57,500 nt of DNA from Symbiodinium natans (GCA_905221605.1 CAJNDS010002246.1:1267429-1324928); one strand, 5' to 3'; counted from the stretch's first letter, positions 45,759 to 54,212 are shown. Numbers and translations are program-made. Notes: generated by a model from the letters alone, not told the origin.

Positions 45759-45819
45759 GCGCTGGCGGACCCTAAACCCTAAGCCCTATACCCTATACCT
45801 GAAACCCTAAAGGGGTAAG
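45759..45819 (+). other. 61-bp GC–AG intron of telomere-like sequence
   Basis: GCGCTGGCGGACCCTAAACC… to …GGGGTAAG. Removal joins CAG CT|G AAG CTG in frame. The interior is CCCTAAA, CCCTAAG, CCCTATA and similar units. Confidence 0.55.
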
Positions 45820-45937
45820 GAAGCTGAAGGAGCTTCTTTTTGGGGGTCTGCGCCTCGGCCCTCTTCGGGAGACTGCGTCTCTCAAGGATCTTAAACTGAG
45901 GAGCAACGAATATTTGCCAAGACCTTTAAAAAATAGG
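45820..45937 (+). CDS. exon b
   Basis: KLKELLFGGLRLGPLRETAS, then LKDLKLRSNEYLPRPLKNR, phase 0 end at G|GTTTAGGG. With exon a this gives a 64-codon helical stretch. Family not recognised. Confidence 0.65.
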
Positions 45938-46323
45938 GTTTAGGGTTTAGGGTGTAAGGTGTAGGGTGTAGGGTGTAGGGGTTAGGGTGAAAGACATTCA
46001 TTCCTAGGTCACCCTTTAGAAGGGAAACATAGCAATCCCTGTATTACCCGTTTAAGGAAAAACATCTTAAGAACCCCCCCCCCCATTAGGAGATACGAGC
46101 CCCTCTGTTACCCTTTCAGGAAGAACATTATGATTTTCACCCAATGGGTCTGTAACCAGGTTTTGGAAGTTTGAAGTTTAGGGTTTGGGATGTAGTTGTG
46201 ACGCTGTATGGTTCAAGGATATCCTACTAAGCACCTACTCATATGAACCTTCAGTTCCCTGCCTGCGACTCAGTTTTGAGGGTCGAGTTCACCCTTTTAG
46301 GGTGTAGGGTTTAGGGTTTGGGG

Positions 46324-46420
46324 TTGGGATGTTCCCTTATACTAGCAGTCCTTAACTGGGATTATAATAGGGGCTATAATCCCGATTACGGACTGTTAGG
46401 ATAAGAGGGAACATGCCAAG
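46324..46420. mobile_element. hairpin element, family A, copy 2
   Basis: TTGGGATGTTCCCTTATACT… / …GATAAGAGGGAACATGCCAA, with CTAGCAGTCCTTAACTGGGA inside. Its place between candidate exons b and c fits an intron. Confidence 0.85.
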
Positions 46421-46502
46421 TTTTGGGTTTAGGGTTTAGGGCGAGAAAGCCCTAAACCCTAAACCCTAAACCCTAAACCCTAAACCCTAAACCCTAAACC
46501 CT

Positions 46503-46624
46503 AAGCCCAGTGCAATCCCAAGGGCCAAGCTTGGGCTTGCCTAAGACAAAAGCCGGCCCTAGAGTCCTAAAGCCTACAGCCGAAACCCCACGAAGAAAGT
46601 TGAGCCCTAAAAAACCCGCACCTT
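46503..46624 (+). CDS. exon c (candidate)
   Basis: VQSQGPSLGLPKTKAGPRVL, then KPTAETPRRKLSPKKP, Pro/Lys-rich linker-like; CCCTAAA upstream (46,448-46,502), TTTAGGG downstream (46,627-46,692). Confidence 0.55.
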
Positions 46625-46746
46625 GAATAGGGTTTAGGGTTTAGGGTTTAGGGTTTAGGATTTAGGGTTTAGGGTTTAGGGTTGAGGGTTTACCCTGAAC
46701 CTTCAAGCCCTAAAACCCTAAACCCGAATCCCTGAACCCCGAAGCC

Positions 46747-46876
46747 CCATCTTTGGGCAAAAGGACGCGCTGTTGGCTCAGCTTCTCTCCCGAGGAGGCC
46801 CTGGCAAGGCGGAGTCTGAACTTTCCGGTTGAGGGTTTAGGCTTCTTCGTGAAGCCTGGAGATGCAGGTATTTGGT
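46747..46876 (+). CDS. exon d (candidate)
   Basis: LGKRTRCWLSFSPEEALARR, then SLNFPVEGLGFFVKPGDAGI, up to a G array (46,879-46,953). Strong third-position GC. Confidence 0.6.
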
Positions 46877-46956
46877 TTAGGGTTTAGGGTTTAGGGTTTA
46901 GGGTTTAGGGTTTAGGGTTTAGGGTTTAGGGTTTAGGGTTTAGGGTTTAGGGTTGT

Positions 46957-47058
46957 GGAGCACGTGGCGAGCTGCAAATGTGCGTGGAACAACAGGCCGT
47001 TCAAGAGATTGAGTTGCCTACGGAGCCTGCGATTTTCAAGCACGGTTTTGAAGGGATC
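46957..47058 (+). CDS. exon e (candidate)
   Basis: GELQMCVEQQAVQEIELPTE, then PAIFKHGFEGI; directly after a TTTAGGG array whose TTTAG|GG is the only near acceptor. Stops in frame at 47,059 if not spliced. Confidence 0.6.
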
Positions 47059-47436
47059 TGAGGGGCAACGCCCATTTTGGAAAATGCCCATGTTACCCAA
47101 GGTATACCTCAGACACCCAGACCGGCCCCCTTCTGAGAAACCCAGTGACAGTGCCTCAATCCCTTAGTTTGCAGGGCTTAGGGTTTATGGTCAGGTTGCA
47201 AACTACAATTTAGGGGGTCCCGCTGGGAGAATGCTCGTATCCCAGGAGAGATAACGAAGGGTTGAGGTTTGTAGGGTTAGGTCAACACACCAGCCACTGT
47301 TGTGCCATTCTTTCCCACCAGCCTTTCGGGTTTTTGGGCGTAAAAGGGCTCTCTGGGCCTAGGGTGCAGAGTTGCCACCACCCTAAACCCCAAACCCTAA
47401 ACCCTAAAACCCTCATTTTTGATTGTCCAGAGCGCC

Positions 47437-47501
47437 ATGGGTGATCTCGTCCTTTCCAAGGGGGATAGGGCCAAGCTGCACGGCTTAGTCAGCAAGTCAT
47501 C
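47437..47501 (+). CDS. exon f, first half of a small SH3/KOW-like domain
   Basis: MGDLVLSKGDRAKLHGLVSK, then S. The phrase GDRxxLHGLVSKxxLNG…GTVL…GRYxIRLDG recurs in many dinoflagellate proteins as a small beta-barrel of unknown role. Here it is cut after SKS by an intron and resumed at 48,008. The ATG may be internal. Confidence 0.8.
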
Positions 47502-48007
47502 GTTGCTCTGGGATGCTTGGAAGAAATTTTCCATTTTTGTGGCACTAAGAAGCAGCTCAAACTACATGATTCCCCACCCTCTGTGTGGGGTTGTTAGATT
47601 TTAAACTCAACTCTTCTCCTCGCCCGGAACTCTTCTCCTCGCCCAAACCCAAAGTCTCTCGGAGTGCCCAACCCCAGAGTCTCCCTGGAGGGCCCACTCC
47701 CAGAATCTTCCCGGAGTGCCCAGCCCCAGAGTTTCCCTGGAGTGCCCAACCCCAAAGTCTCCCTGGAGTGTCCGGCGCCCAACCGCAGAGTCTCCCTGGA
47801 GTGCCCAACCCCAGAGTCCCAGCCCCAGAGTTTCCCTGGAGTGCCCAACCCCGATTTTCTCCCTGGAGTGCCCAACCCCAGAGTGTCCCCAGAGTGCCCG
47901 GCCAGAGTGTCCCTGGAGTGCCCAACCCCAGAGTATCTCTACCAAGAGAGGGTGGGGATGTTCGAAGTAGAATAATTGTTTGCCAGGGTTCCTTAAGCTC
48001 AGTCGAG
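47502..48007 (+). mobile_element. 506-bp GT–AG intron carrying element D, copy 2
   Basis: Starts GTTGCTCTGG, ends CAGTCGAG; GTTG stands at both junctions. Element D (47,569-47,963) fills it: ends TTCCCCACCCTCTGTGTGGG / AGAGAGGGTGGGGA and about 11 units like CCCAACCCCAGAGTCTCCCT. Splicing restores the domain exactly. Confidence 0.85.
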
Positions 48008-48136
48008 GTTGAATGGCTGGCTGGGGACAGTTCTGGCCGACTGCGACGAGGGTCGCTACCAGATCCGGCTGGACGGGCATGAGGCAAAGGATGCCAAGCG
48101 CATTGCTCCTAAAAACCTTGCCCCCCTACATCCCAA
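48008..48136 (+). CDS. exon g, second half of the SH3/KOW-like domain
   Basis: LNGWLGTVLADCDEGRYQIR, then LDGHEAKDAKRIAPKNLAPL. Completes the domain begun in exon f. The exon end at a GA donor (AA|GATGCC) is my inference from frame. Confidence 0.8.
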
Positions 48137-48472
48137 GATGCCACTTGGGGATACTTGGAAATGCTTGTTTTGTTTTATTTTGATTTTTTTAACTTTTGGG
48201 GTGCTAGAAAAATCTAAAGAAACAGAAAAAGTTTATGTTCGTGTAAAGGGAGTGTTTTTCTATTCTTGGGTACTATAATTCCTAAGAAGCAGCAAAAGAT
48301 CTCAACTTTTTTTGCTCGAGTTCCAAGTTCGGTCTGGGCCCTAAACCAACCCTAAACCCTAAACCCTAAACCCTAAACCCTAAACCCTAAACCCTAAACC
48401 CTAAACCCTAAACCCTAAACCCTAAACCCTAAACCCTAAACCCTAAACCCTAAACCCCAGGCCAGCAGCAAG
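48137..48472 (+). other. 336-bp intron, tentative GA–AG, C array at its 3' end
   Basis: AT-rich 5' part, then 17 CCCTAAA units (48,341-48,457). The only frame-preserving join I find is AA|GATGCC…GCAAG|ATTCG; CAAGAT occurs near both ends. GA donors are known in dinoflagellates; other sites are possible. Confidence 0.5.
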
Positions 48473-48567
48473 ATTCGTAGACATCCCGCAAGCATGCACC
48501 GGGAGGGTGGATGAGAACACCGGCAGCTTCGGTGTGCACGGCCTCACGACATCCAACATTGGCCAAT
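48473..48567 (+). CDS. exon h
   Basis: FVDIPQACTGRVDENTGSFG, then VHGLTTSNIGQ, ending in phase 1. Joins to exon i with the duplicated GTGCC. Confidence 0.8.
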
Positions 48568-48661
48568 GTGCCTCTATCCCTTGTTGAGAATTCTTCGGGT
48601 TTAGGGTTTAGGGTTTAGGGTTGAGGGTGTCATTTTTATTGAGGTTCTAAGGGGAGTAGAG
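48568..48661 (+). mobile_element. 94-bp GT–AG introner with telomeric core
   Basis: GTGCC at 48,568 and 48,662 is the target duplication. Imperfect inverted ends TCTATCCCTTGTTGAGAA / GGTTCTAAGGGGAGTAGAG enclose four TTTAGGG-type units. Splicing gives TGT GCC ATC TGC in frame. Confidence 0.85.
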
Positions 48662-49371
48662 GTGCCATCTGCATCATCATTGGCACATCTCGTGCTTCCA
48701 TGACCCACGTGGACAATGCCATGAGCCTCGACTTCTTCCGAAGGGAGGTCGAGTGGGTTGGGAAGCATGCGAAGATCTTCGTTTACTCCAGCCAGTTAGC
48801 AATTGCTGATGCGGATTGCAGAGCAAACCGGAACCGCCTTGCCCAACACATTCAAGCACATGGCTCCGCAGCAAAGACAGCAAAGATCGAACTCATTCCC
48901 CCACCAAGCTCCAATGACATGACGGACCTGAGTGTGGAGTTGTTGGCTGGAGGCCCTGTCTCAGGCCCTAAGATTGCTTGCAACTCAATGCCCTTCGTCG
49001 TGCAACACCCCGCTGCCGTGATGATCACCGCTGCAACGAAAGCGTGCGATCACTTGAAACTGCTCCACCTGGGTGAACCCGCTGCGCATCTGGTTTTCGA
49101 CTGCTGGCACTGGTGCGGCATCAGTGCCGCGAGCCTGTTGCCAAAGAAAGTCCACACTTTCATCGAGGAGCTCCCCCTTGCCTCTGGCTTGGGCCCCTTG
49201 CTGGATGCAGTGAAGAAGAAGTTTGCCGAGCGTCTGAAGGAAGCTGAGATATGGGATAGCCTGACCCGCCGCCTGAGCATGCCCCCAGAAGACGTCCTCA
49301 AGATTCAGTTGGGCCATGGCCGGGACCACGACCGTTGTCTGTTTGTCGCCAATGTGTTGCGCCTAAGGGAG
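48662..49371 (+). CDS. exon i, 237 codons, unknown protein
   Basis: Longest coding exon here. Order: AICIIIGTSRASMTHVDNAM, FFRREVEWVGKHAKIFVYSS, ANRNRLAQHIQAHGSAAKTA, CHWCG-like CWHWCGISAASLLPKKVHTF, LASGLGPLLDAVKKKFAERL, LKIQLGHGRDHDRCLFVANV. Strong third-position GC. Soluble, mixed alpha/beta. I recognise no family. Confidence 0.88.
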
Positions 49372-49495
49372 GCTTGGTAGCCCATTAGTACACCTTTTTC
49401 CAGGTATTCTAGGTTCTAGGTATTCTAGGCTCCCTTATACAGTAACCTCAAGAAGGGTCACTCTTGCTTTTTCACATGCTTGCCGGGCTACCAAG
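49372..49495 (+). mobile_element. 124-bp GC–AG introner, family I
   Basis: Perfect 11-bp inverted ends CTTGGTAGCCC (49,373) and GGGCTACCAAG (to 49,495), flanked by GAGG direct repeats (49,369 and 49,496). Splicing gives AGG GAG|GAG GAC, phase 0. Shares CCCTTAT.CAGTAACC with the next intron. Confidence 0.9.
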
Positions 49496-50150
49496 GAGGA
49501 CAGCATGGGACTGCACCAGTTCGTCGTGAACTCCGTGGGCCAGTGTGTCCCGGCTGAGCCGGCTGGGCCTTCGAAAGCGCTTCTCAAGACGTTGCATGAC
49601 TTGGCGGCACACTGCACCACTGAGGAGTTCATCTTGGAAGCCAAGGACGCTTCTTGCGGATTGTTGCCAGAGCCAAGCCGACAGGACGTCGATGCCTTGT
49701 TGAAACAGCTTCAGATGCACTTTATCACTGGGTGGGCACCGTTTTGGGATGGCAGCATGCGACAGCAAGTCAGCGTTTGCTTGGTGCAGTCCTTGCATGA
49801 CGAGCACCAGCAGAAGCTGGAACTGCACCGCCAATATGCCTCGGAGTGCGCCTCAGATGCTTGCAGAGGTGAGGGCCCTGCAGCATTTGCATGTCTGTGT
49901 TGGACCGTGCTCACACGCTGTTGGGGTGATGCAGAGTTGAGCACCGCCCTCTACAACTACGGCTCCGCAGCCTCCCTGGAGCCCTTGTTAGCCAGGAAGT
50001 ACCTCGAGCTCGCCATCCAGTCTGCCAAGGGTGAGGCCTTGAAGACCAAATACCGGCGGAAGCTCCAAGAAGTGGCCCCAGCTGATGTGATCGTGCCCGG
50101 CCCTGCAGATTCTGCAGACTCTGCCGACGCGCCTCTATCAAGCCTGGGCT
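49496..50150 (+). CDS. exon j, 218 codons, unknown protein
   Basis: EDSMGLHQFVVNSVGQCVPA, LLKTLHDLAAHCTTEEFILE, RQDVDALLKQLQMHFITGWA, VCLVQSLHDEHQQKLELHRQ, ALYNYGSAASLEPLLARKYL and KTKYRRKLQEVAPADVIVPG. Largely helical; YNYGSAASLEPLLARKYLEL could be a TPR-like helix pair. Family not recognised. Confidence 0.88.
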
Positions 50151-50306
50151 GCGTCTTGCTAGCCCAGTGGTACCCTTTTCCTTTTTTTCGGGGGGGTTCT
50201 GGTTCCCTTATCAAGTAACCAACCAACAAAAAGGGTGCCCTTATTATAGTATGGTTACTGGGCTAACCCTAAACCCTGAACCCTAAACCCTAAACCCCAA
50301 ACCAAG
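50151..50306 (+). mobile_element. 156-bp GC–AG introner, family I, telomeric 3' end
   Basis: GCGT at 50,151 and 50,307 is the target duplication. Inverted ends CTAGCCCAGTGGTACCC / GGTTACTGGGCTAA; about 40 bp of CCCTAAA/CCCTGAA separate the right inverted end from the acceptor CCAAG. Phase 1, in frame. Confidence 0.88.
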
Positions 50307-50413
50307 GCGTAGGTGAGGTGCAGGAGCTGGCTTTTCACTTGGAGGACCTGGCCAGCAAGCTTCGCACCCTGGAGGGCCAACTGCAGGCCGGTGAGGTCCT
50401 CACCCCCACAGAC
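50307..50413 (+). CDS. exon k
   Basis: GEVQELAFHLEDLASKLRTL, then EGQLQAGEVLTPTD; coiled-coil-like heptads. Phase 0 end at GT. Confidence 0.85.
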
Positions 50414-50579
50414 GTCACCAGGCTCTTAAGGAAAACATGTTGCGTGTTTCCCCCTTTTTTTGGGGGTTCAAAGAGGAGGCCATACTCAGGGGTCTCTTTT
50501 CATGTTCTCCCCTTATTGGGCTTAAAAGAGGAATCAGATTCAGGAGTATTTTATCAGAGGGTTCTAAGGGCCATCCTAG
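50414..50579 (+). mobile_element. 166-bp GT–AG introner, family X
   Basis: GTCACCA at 50,414 and 50,580 is a 7-bp target duplication. Interior CATGTTCTCCCCTTATTG, then GAGGGTTCTAAGGGCCATCC, matches the family X copies at 1335 and 3465. Acceptor CATCCTAG. Confidence 0.88.
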
Positions 50580-50672
50580 GTCACCACGAAGAAGCAGTGC
50601 CAGGAGTGGATCTGGACAACACTCGGTGTCACGAGTCCTTGGCAGGACGAAGAAGGAGACATCACGCTTTAA
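50580..50672 (+). CDS. exon l, terminal exon of the gene
   Basis: VTTKKQCQEWIWTTLGVTSP, then WQDEEGDITL and TAA. Exons f to l add up to 1,854 bases, 618 codons, with no internal stop. Confidence 0.85.
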   Translation, partial: VTTKKQCQEWIWTTLGVTSPWQDEEGDITL

Positions 50673-51014
50673 ATGGCGGACGAAGGAAGGAAGAAGACAA
50701 GAAGCATCTCTTTCGTTGCCTGCGGGTCATCCCCTAAGAACTTTGGGGCAAAACGCCTCGTCATAAGAGACAGGGGAACTGCAAAGGTCCTTTGAGAATG
50801 CTTCGGGTCAGGATAATACTTTGGGCTCGTTTCGTCCCAACGGCTCAAGCACTGAGAGTGCGCGTGCTGCAGTCGGGGCCCACACACTTTTGTCCGAAGA
50901 AACGAACTACAATCGCTGAGAAGACACTTATGTTGCAAGGTCTTCAAGAATGAGCACAGCGTGCATTGCAACCTTCGAATGAGTGTTCATCATGCATTCC
51001 CTGTGCTCTTACAG
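50673..51014 (+). other. probable 3' untranslated/intergenic, no gene seen
   Basis: Unique sequence without telomeric repeat; ORFs here are short or shadow the gene end. Ends in a good acceptor (TGTGCTCTTACAG). Confidence 0.5.
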
Positions 51015-51081
51015 CAACCCTTGGCCCTGTGGCAAGTGCAGCCCTCATGTTCTTTGACCAGTCGAATGGTTGGGGCTTGGG
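51015..51081 (+). CDS. exon before an all-telomeric intron
   Basis: TLGPVASAALMFFDQSNGWG, then L, after CTCTTACAG, phase 2 end at G|GTTTAGGG. Confidence 0.6.
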
Positions 51082-51146
51082 GTTTAGGGTCTAGGGTCTA
51101 GGGTCTAGGGTTTAGGGTTTAGGGTTTAGGGTTTAGGGTTTAATAG
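51082..51146 (+). other. 65-bp intron made only of telomeric repeat
   Basis: GTTTAGGGTCTAGGGTCTAG… to …TTTAATAG: nine TTTAGGG/TCTAGGG units, GT–AG, frame kept. Confidence 0.55.
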
Positions 51147-51267
51147 GGTTGGTTCGTTGCATCGCTTCTTGGACCGGAAGCTGTTTGATGCGCAGGGCTT
51201 TCACCGCATCAGCTCTGAAAGCCCGGGATTCAACTGCACGACAGAAAACCCCAGCAACTACCCCTGA
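51147..51267 (+). CDS. terminal exon after an all-telomeric intron
   Basis: VGSLHRFLDRKLFDAQGFHR, then ISSESPGFNCTTENPSNYP and TGA; high third-position GC. With the preceding exon gives 62 codons. Confidence 0.6.
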
Positions 51268-51487
51268 ACTGAGATAGTAGTAGCCCCAAACCCTAAACAA
51301 ACGTCCCAGACAGTATACTTAGGGATGGTCTCCGCCGGGACATAATGACATAACCTCTAGGTTCCAGGGCCTGAGAGCCTAAATCCTTAGTCCTCCTGAA
51401 CCCTACTTAAGCCTAGTTAAACCCCTTGAAACCCCTTAGCGCCCAACATGTGCATGTGCCCCTAAACCCTATACCTTAAACCCCAAA

Positions 51488-51613
51488 TCCCTAAACCCTA
51501 GACCCTAAACCCTAAACCCTAAACCCTAAACCCTAAACCCTAAACCCTAAACCCTAAACCCTAAACCCTAAACCCTAAACCCTAAACCCTAAACCCTAAA
51601 CCCTAAACCCTAA
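51488..51613. repeat. telomeric array (CCCTAAA)
   Basis: Seventeen clean units, then poly-C. Confidence 0.98.
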
Positions 51614-51640
51614 ACTAACTTTGAACCCCCCCCCCCCCGG

Positions 51641-51728
51641 ACCTGGACATGGCGAAGTCTGCGCCGCGGGTGGCGCGGCGGCGGGCGGCCTTGGCAGCGC
51701 TCACGCTGCAGAGGCCGACCTTCCGGGG
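51641..51728 (+). CDS. candidate exon between C and G arrays
   Basis: LDMAKSAPRVARRRAALAAL, then TLQRPTFR; Arg/Ala helix like a targeting or nucleic-acid-binding segment; GT donor at 51,729. G array follows to 51,804. Confidence 0.55.
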
Positions 51729-51873
51729 GTTTAGGGTTTAGGGTTTAGGGTTTAGGGTTTAGGGTTTAGGGTTTGGGGTTTAGGGTTTAGGGTTTAGGGT
51801 TCAGCATCTCATAATTTAAGGCCCACAATAGGCCCTTTATGCTCTTAGGGCCTTAAACCCTACGGTTTAGAAG

Positions 51874-52005
51874 CCCCTGTCGGTGAAGGCTCGGTTTTGG
51901 TCAAAAATCCAGAAAACGAGAGGCCACCCAGAACCGTGATTTCAGTACTAAAAAATCGCATTTTTAAAAGGGACCCGGGCCGATCCTGGGGTCACCCTCA
52001 TTTGG
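51874..52005 (+). CDS. candidate exon before the G tract
   Basis: GEGSVLVKNPENERPPRTVI, then SVLKNRIFKRDPGRSWGHPH. The 3' end is lost in poly-G. Confidence 0.4.
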
Positions 52006-52006
52006 G

Positions 52007-52060
52007 TTGGGGGGGGGGGGGTGGAGGGGGGGGGGGGGGGGTGGGGGGGGGGGGGAGGGT

Positions 52061-52096
<36 letters not shown>

Positions 52097-52198
52097 GGGG
52101 GGGGGGGTGGGGGGGGGGGGGGGGCGGGGGGGGGGTGGGGGAGGGGGGGGGGTGGGGGGGGGGGTGGGGGGGTTGGGGGGGGGGGGGGTGGCGGGGGT
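52007..52198. repeat. 190-bp G tract with single T/A/C interruptions
   Basis: Over 90% G. Gly-only ORFs here are artefacts. Assembly across it may be unreliable. Confidence 0.98.
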
Positions 52199-52209
52199 TT
52201 GAGGCCCTG

Positions 52210-52360
52210 AAATTTCAGGCTTCGAAGGGTTTGGGGAAACCCTTCAGGCTCCGAAGGGTTTGGGGAAACATTTCAGGCTCCGAAGGGTTTGGGGAAACTC
52301 TTCAGGCTCCGAAGGGTTTGGGGAAACCCTTCAGGCTCCGAAGCATTTGGGGAAACCCTG
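52210..52360. repeat. tandem 31-bp unit
   Basis: Five copies of TTTGGGGAAACCCTTCAGGC-TCCGAAGGG. Confidence 0.95.
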
Positions 52361-52945
52361 AAATTTCACCGTTGCCAACTTTTGAAGCCCCCCGAAATTC
52401 ACCGTTGCCGACTTTTGAGGCCCCCCGAAATTCACCGTTGTCGACTTTTGAGGCCCCCCGAAATTCACCGCTGCCGACTTTTGAGGCCCCCCGAAATTCA
52501 CCGTTGCCGACTTTTGAGACCCCCCCGATATTCACTGTTGCCGACTTTTGAGGCCCCCCGAAATTCACCGTTGCCGACTTTTGAGGCCACCCGAAATTCA
52601 CCGTTGCCGACTTTTGAGGCCCCCCGAAATTCACCGTTGCCGACTTTTGAAGCCCCGAAATTCACCGTTGCCGACTTTTGAGGCCCCCCGAAATTCACCG
52701 TTGCCGACTTTTGAAGCCCCGAAATTCACCGTTGCCGACTTTTGAGGCCCCCCGAAATTCACCGTTGCCAACTTTTGAGGCCCCCCGAAATTTCGGGCAC
52801 CTCAAAAGTCGGCAACGGTGAATTTCGGGGGGCCTCAAAAGTCGGCAACGGTGAATTTCGGGGGGCCTCAAAAGTCGGCAACGGTGAAATTCACCGTTGC
52901 TGACTTTTGAGGTGCCCGAAATTCACCGTTGCCGACTTTTGAATT
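52360..52945. repeat. 33-bp satellite with two orientation switches
   Basis: About 13 units built on CCCGAAATTCACCGTTGCCG-ACTTTTGAGGC, then at CCGAAATTTCGG (52,786) the orientation flips for two to three units, and flips again near 52,888. Confidence 0.95.
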
Positions 52946-53350
52946 AGGGTTTAAATTATCATATGATAGAGAGGTTTAGGGTTTAGGGTTTAGGTTGAGG
53001 ATGATGGGCTGTAGGACTTCTAGGGTTGTGTTTCTGGACTTTTGAGGCGTTTGTTCTTTTATCGAGGATTTGCCTAGGGTTTGTTTGTGGGGCAGTTTGT
53101 TGGGGTTCGTTTAAGGGTTTCGGGTTCTTCAGGAGGTGTCTCTTTGGGTGTTTAGATGTATACGTATATGTATGTATGGGGATCTCTCTGCTGGACACCG
53201 TTAAGCCCTAAGCCTTAAGCCCGTATATCCTTAAACCCCTAAATCCCAAACCTCAAGCCCCGAACCCAAAACTCACTAACACTTGAAAGCCTTGAACAAA
53301 CTAAACCATGAACCCCCAAAACAACCCTCAAGCCCTGAAAGGTCGTGAGA
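52946..53350. other. no gene; T/G-rich then C-rich degenerate telomeric
   Basis: The ORFs on both strands are low-complexity. A TATACGTATATGTATGTATG patch is at 53,159. Confidence 0.5.
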
Positions 53351-53353
53351 TGT

Positions 53354-53413
53354 AAACCCTAAACCCTAAACCCTAAACCCTAAACCCTAAACCCTAAACC
53401 CTAAACCCTAAAC
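53354..53413. repeat. telomeric array (CCCTAAA)
   Basis: Eight clean units. Confidence 0.98.
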
Positions 53414-53438
53414 ACCTATGTATATATCACTACAAAAG

Positions 53439-53530
53439 TCAACTATCGAGCCACCAGATCTCTGAATGCCCTCCCAAGAACCACCAAAAGCCACGACAGT
53501 TTCGCCTGTGGCGCACCCCGATGTCCTAGG
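53439..53530 (+). CDS. candidate exon between C and G arrays
   Basis: NYRATRSLNALPRTTKSHDS, then FACGAPRCPR, ending AG|GTTTAGGG in phase 0. Confidence 0.5.
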
Positions 53531-53609
53531 GTTTAGGGTTTAGGGTTTAGGGTTTAGGGTTTAGGGTTTAGGGTTTGCTGTGATAGGGCGTAGATGCTGT
53601 GAAGGTTAG

Positions 53610-53681
53610 GTTTTGGAACAAGCTCGAAAGCGTCGTGAGGTGCGAAGAGCAGCTTTGGCCCGATTGTGGAAGGCCATCTAA
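53610..53681 (+). CDS. candidate terminal exon, basic helix
   Basis: Phase 0 after GGTTAG; LEQARKRREVRRAALARLWK, then AI and TAA. Confidence 0.5.
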   Translation, partial: VLEQARKRREVRRAALARLWKAI

Positions 53682-53915
53682 CACTTTTCGCCCACCCCAC
53701 GCCGTCCAAGGCGGCAAAGCCACCCAAACCTATTCCTTTTAGGGTTTAGGCCTAAACTCAAGCCAACTGCTTTCTTTACATAAAACTTCTTCATTCCGTC
53801 ACGGCTTTTCACAAAAAACAAGCCTCCACAAAGGGAAAAGAACCACGGGCCCAGGCCAGGGTCAGTCTGGGCAGCCAGGGGCGGAGCAGAGGAAAAGCAA
53901 GGGTCAGGGGGCTCA

Positions 53916-54212
53916 GTGAGGCTAGGGAGGCCCGGGCGCAGAGGGGCACAGGGGGGCCCAGGGGGGCCCAGGGGGGCCCAGGGGGGCCCACAAAAACCAA
54001 AAGGGGCCCAGGGGGGCCCAGGGGGGCCCAGGGGGGCCCCAGGCTCAAGGGGCCCAGAAAAACCAAAAAAGCAGGTTTTTGAGCACCCGCGCTGGACATG
54101 CTGCGGTGAGGGGTCCGGGTCCTCCTGGCCTGAAGGCCTTGGGGTACCCCCCCCCGAAATGCCAGCCTTATGCAGGGTGAAGGGCTTGGGGTTTAGGGTA
54201 TTTACCTTATGA
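53916..54212 (+). CDS. collagen-like ORF over a 10-bp repeat (doubtful)
   Basis: GRPGRRGAQGGPGGPRGAQG… over tandem GGGGGGCCCA (53,941-54,044), then KQVFEHPRWTCCGEGSGSSW. The minus strand is open for 194 codons as well (Pro-rich). The repeat alone explains much of the openness. Confidence 0.3.
   Translation: MRLGRPGRRGAQGGPGGPRGAQGGPQKPKGAQGGPGGPRGAPGSRGPEKPKKQVFEHPRWTCCGEGSGSSWPEGLGVPPPEMPALCRVKGLGFRVFTL

Noticed and set aside
52007-52210. Gly-rich ORFs up to 176 codons
   Set aside because: Product of the G tract. The later PEIHRCRLL repeats come from the 33-bp satellite, open in several frames on both strands.
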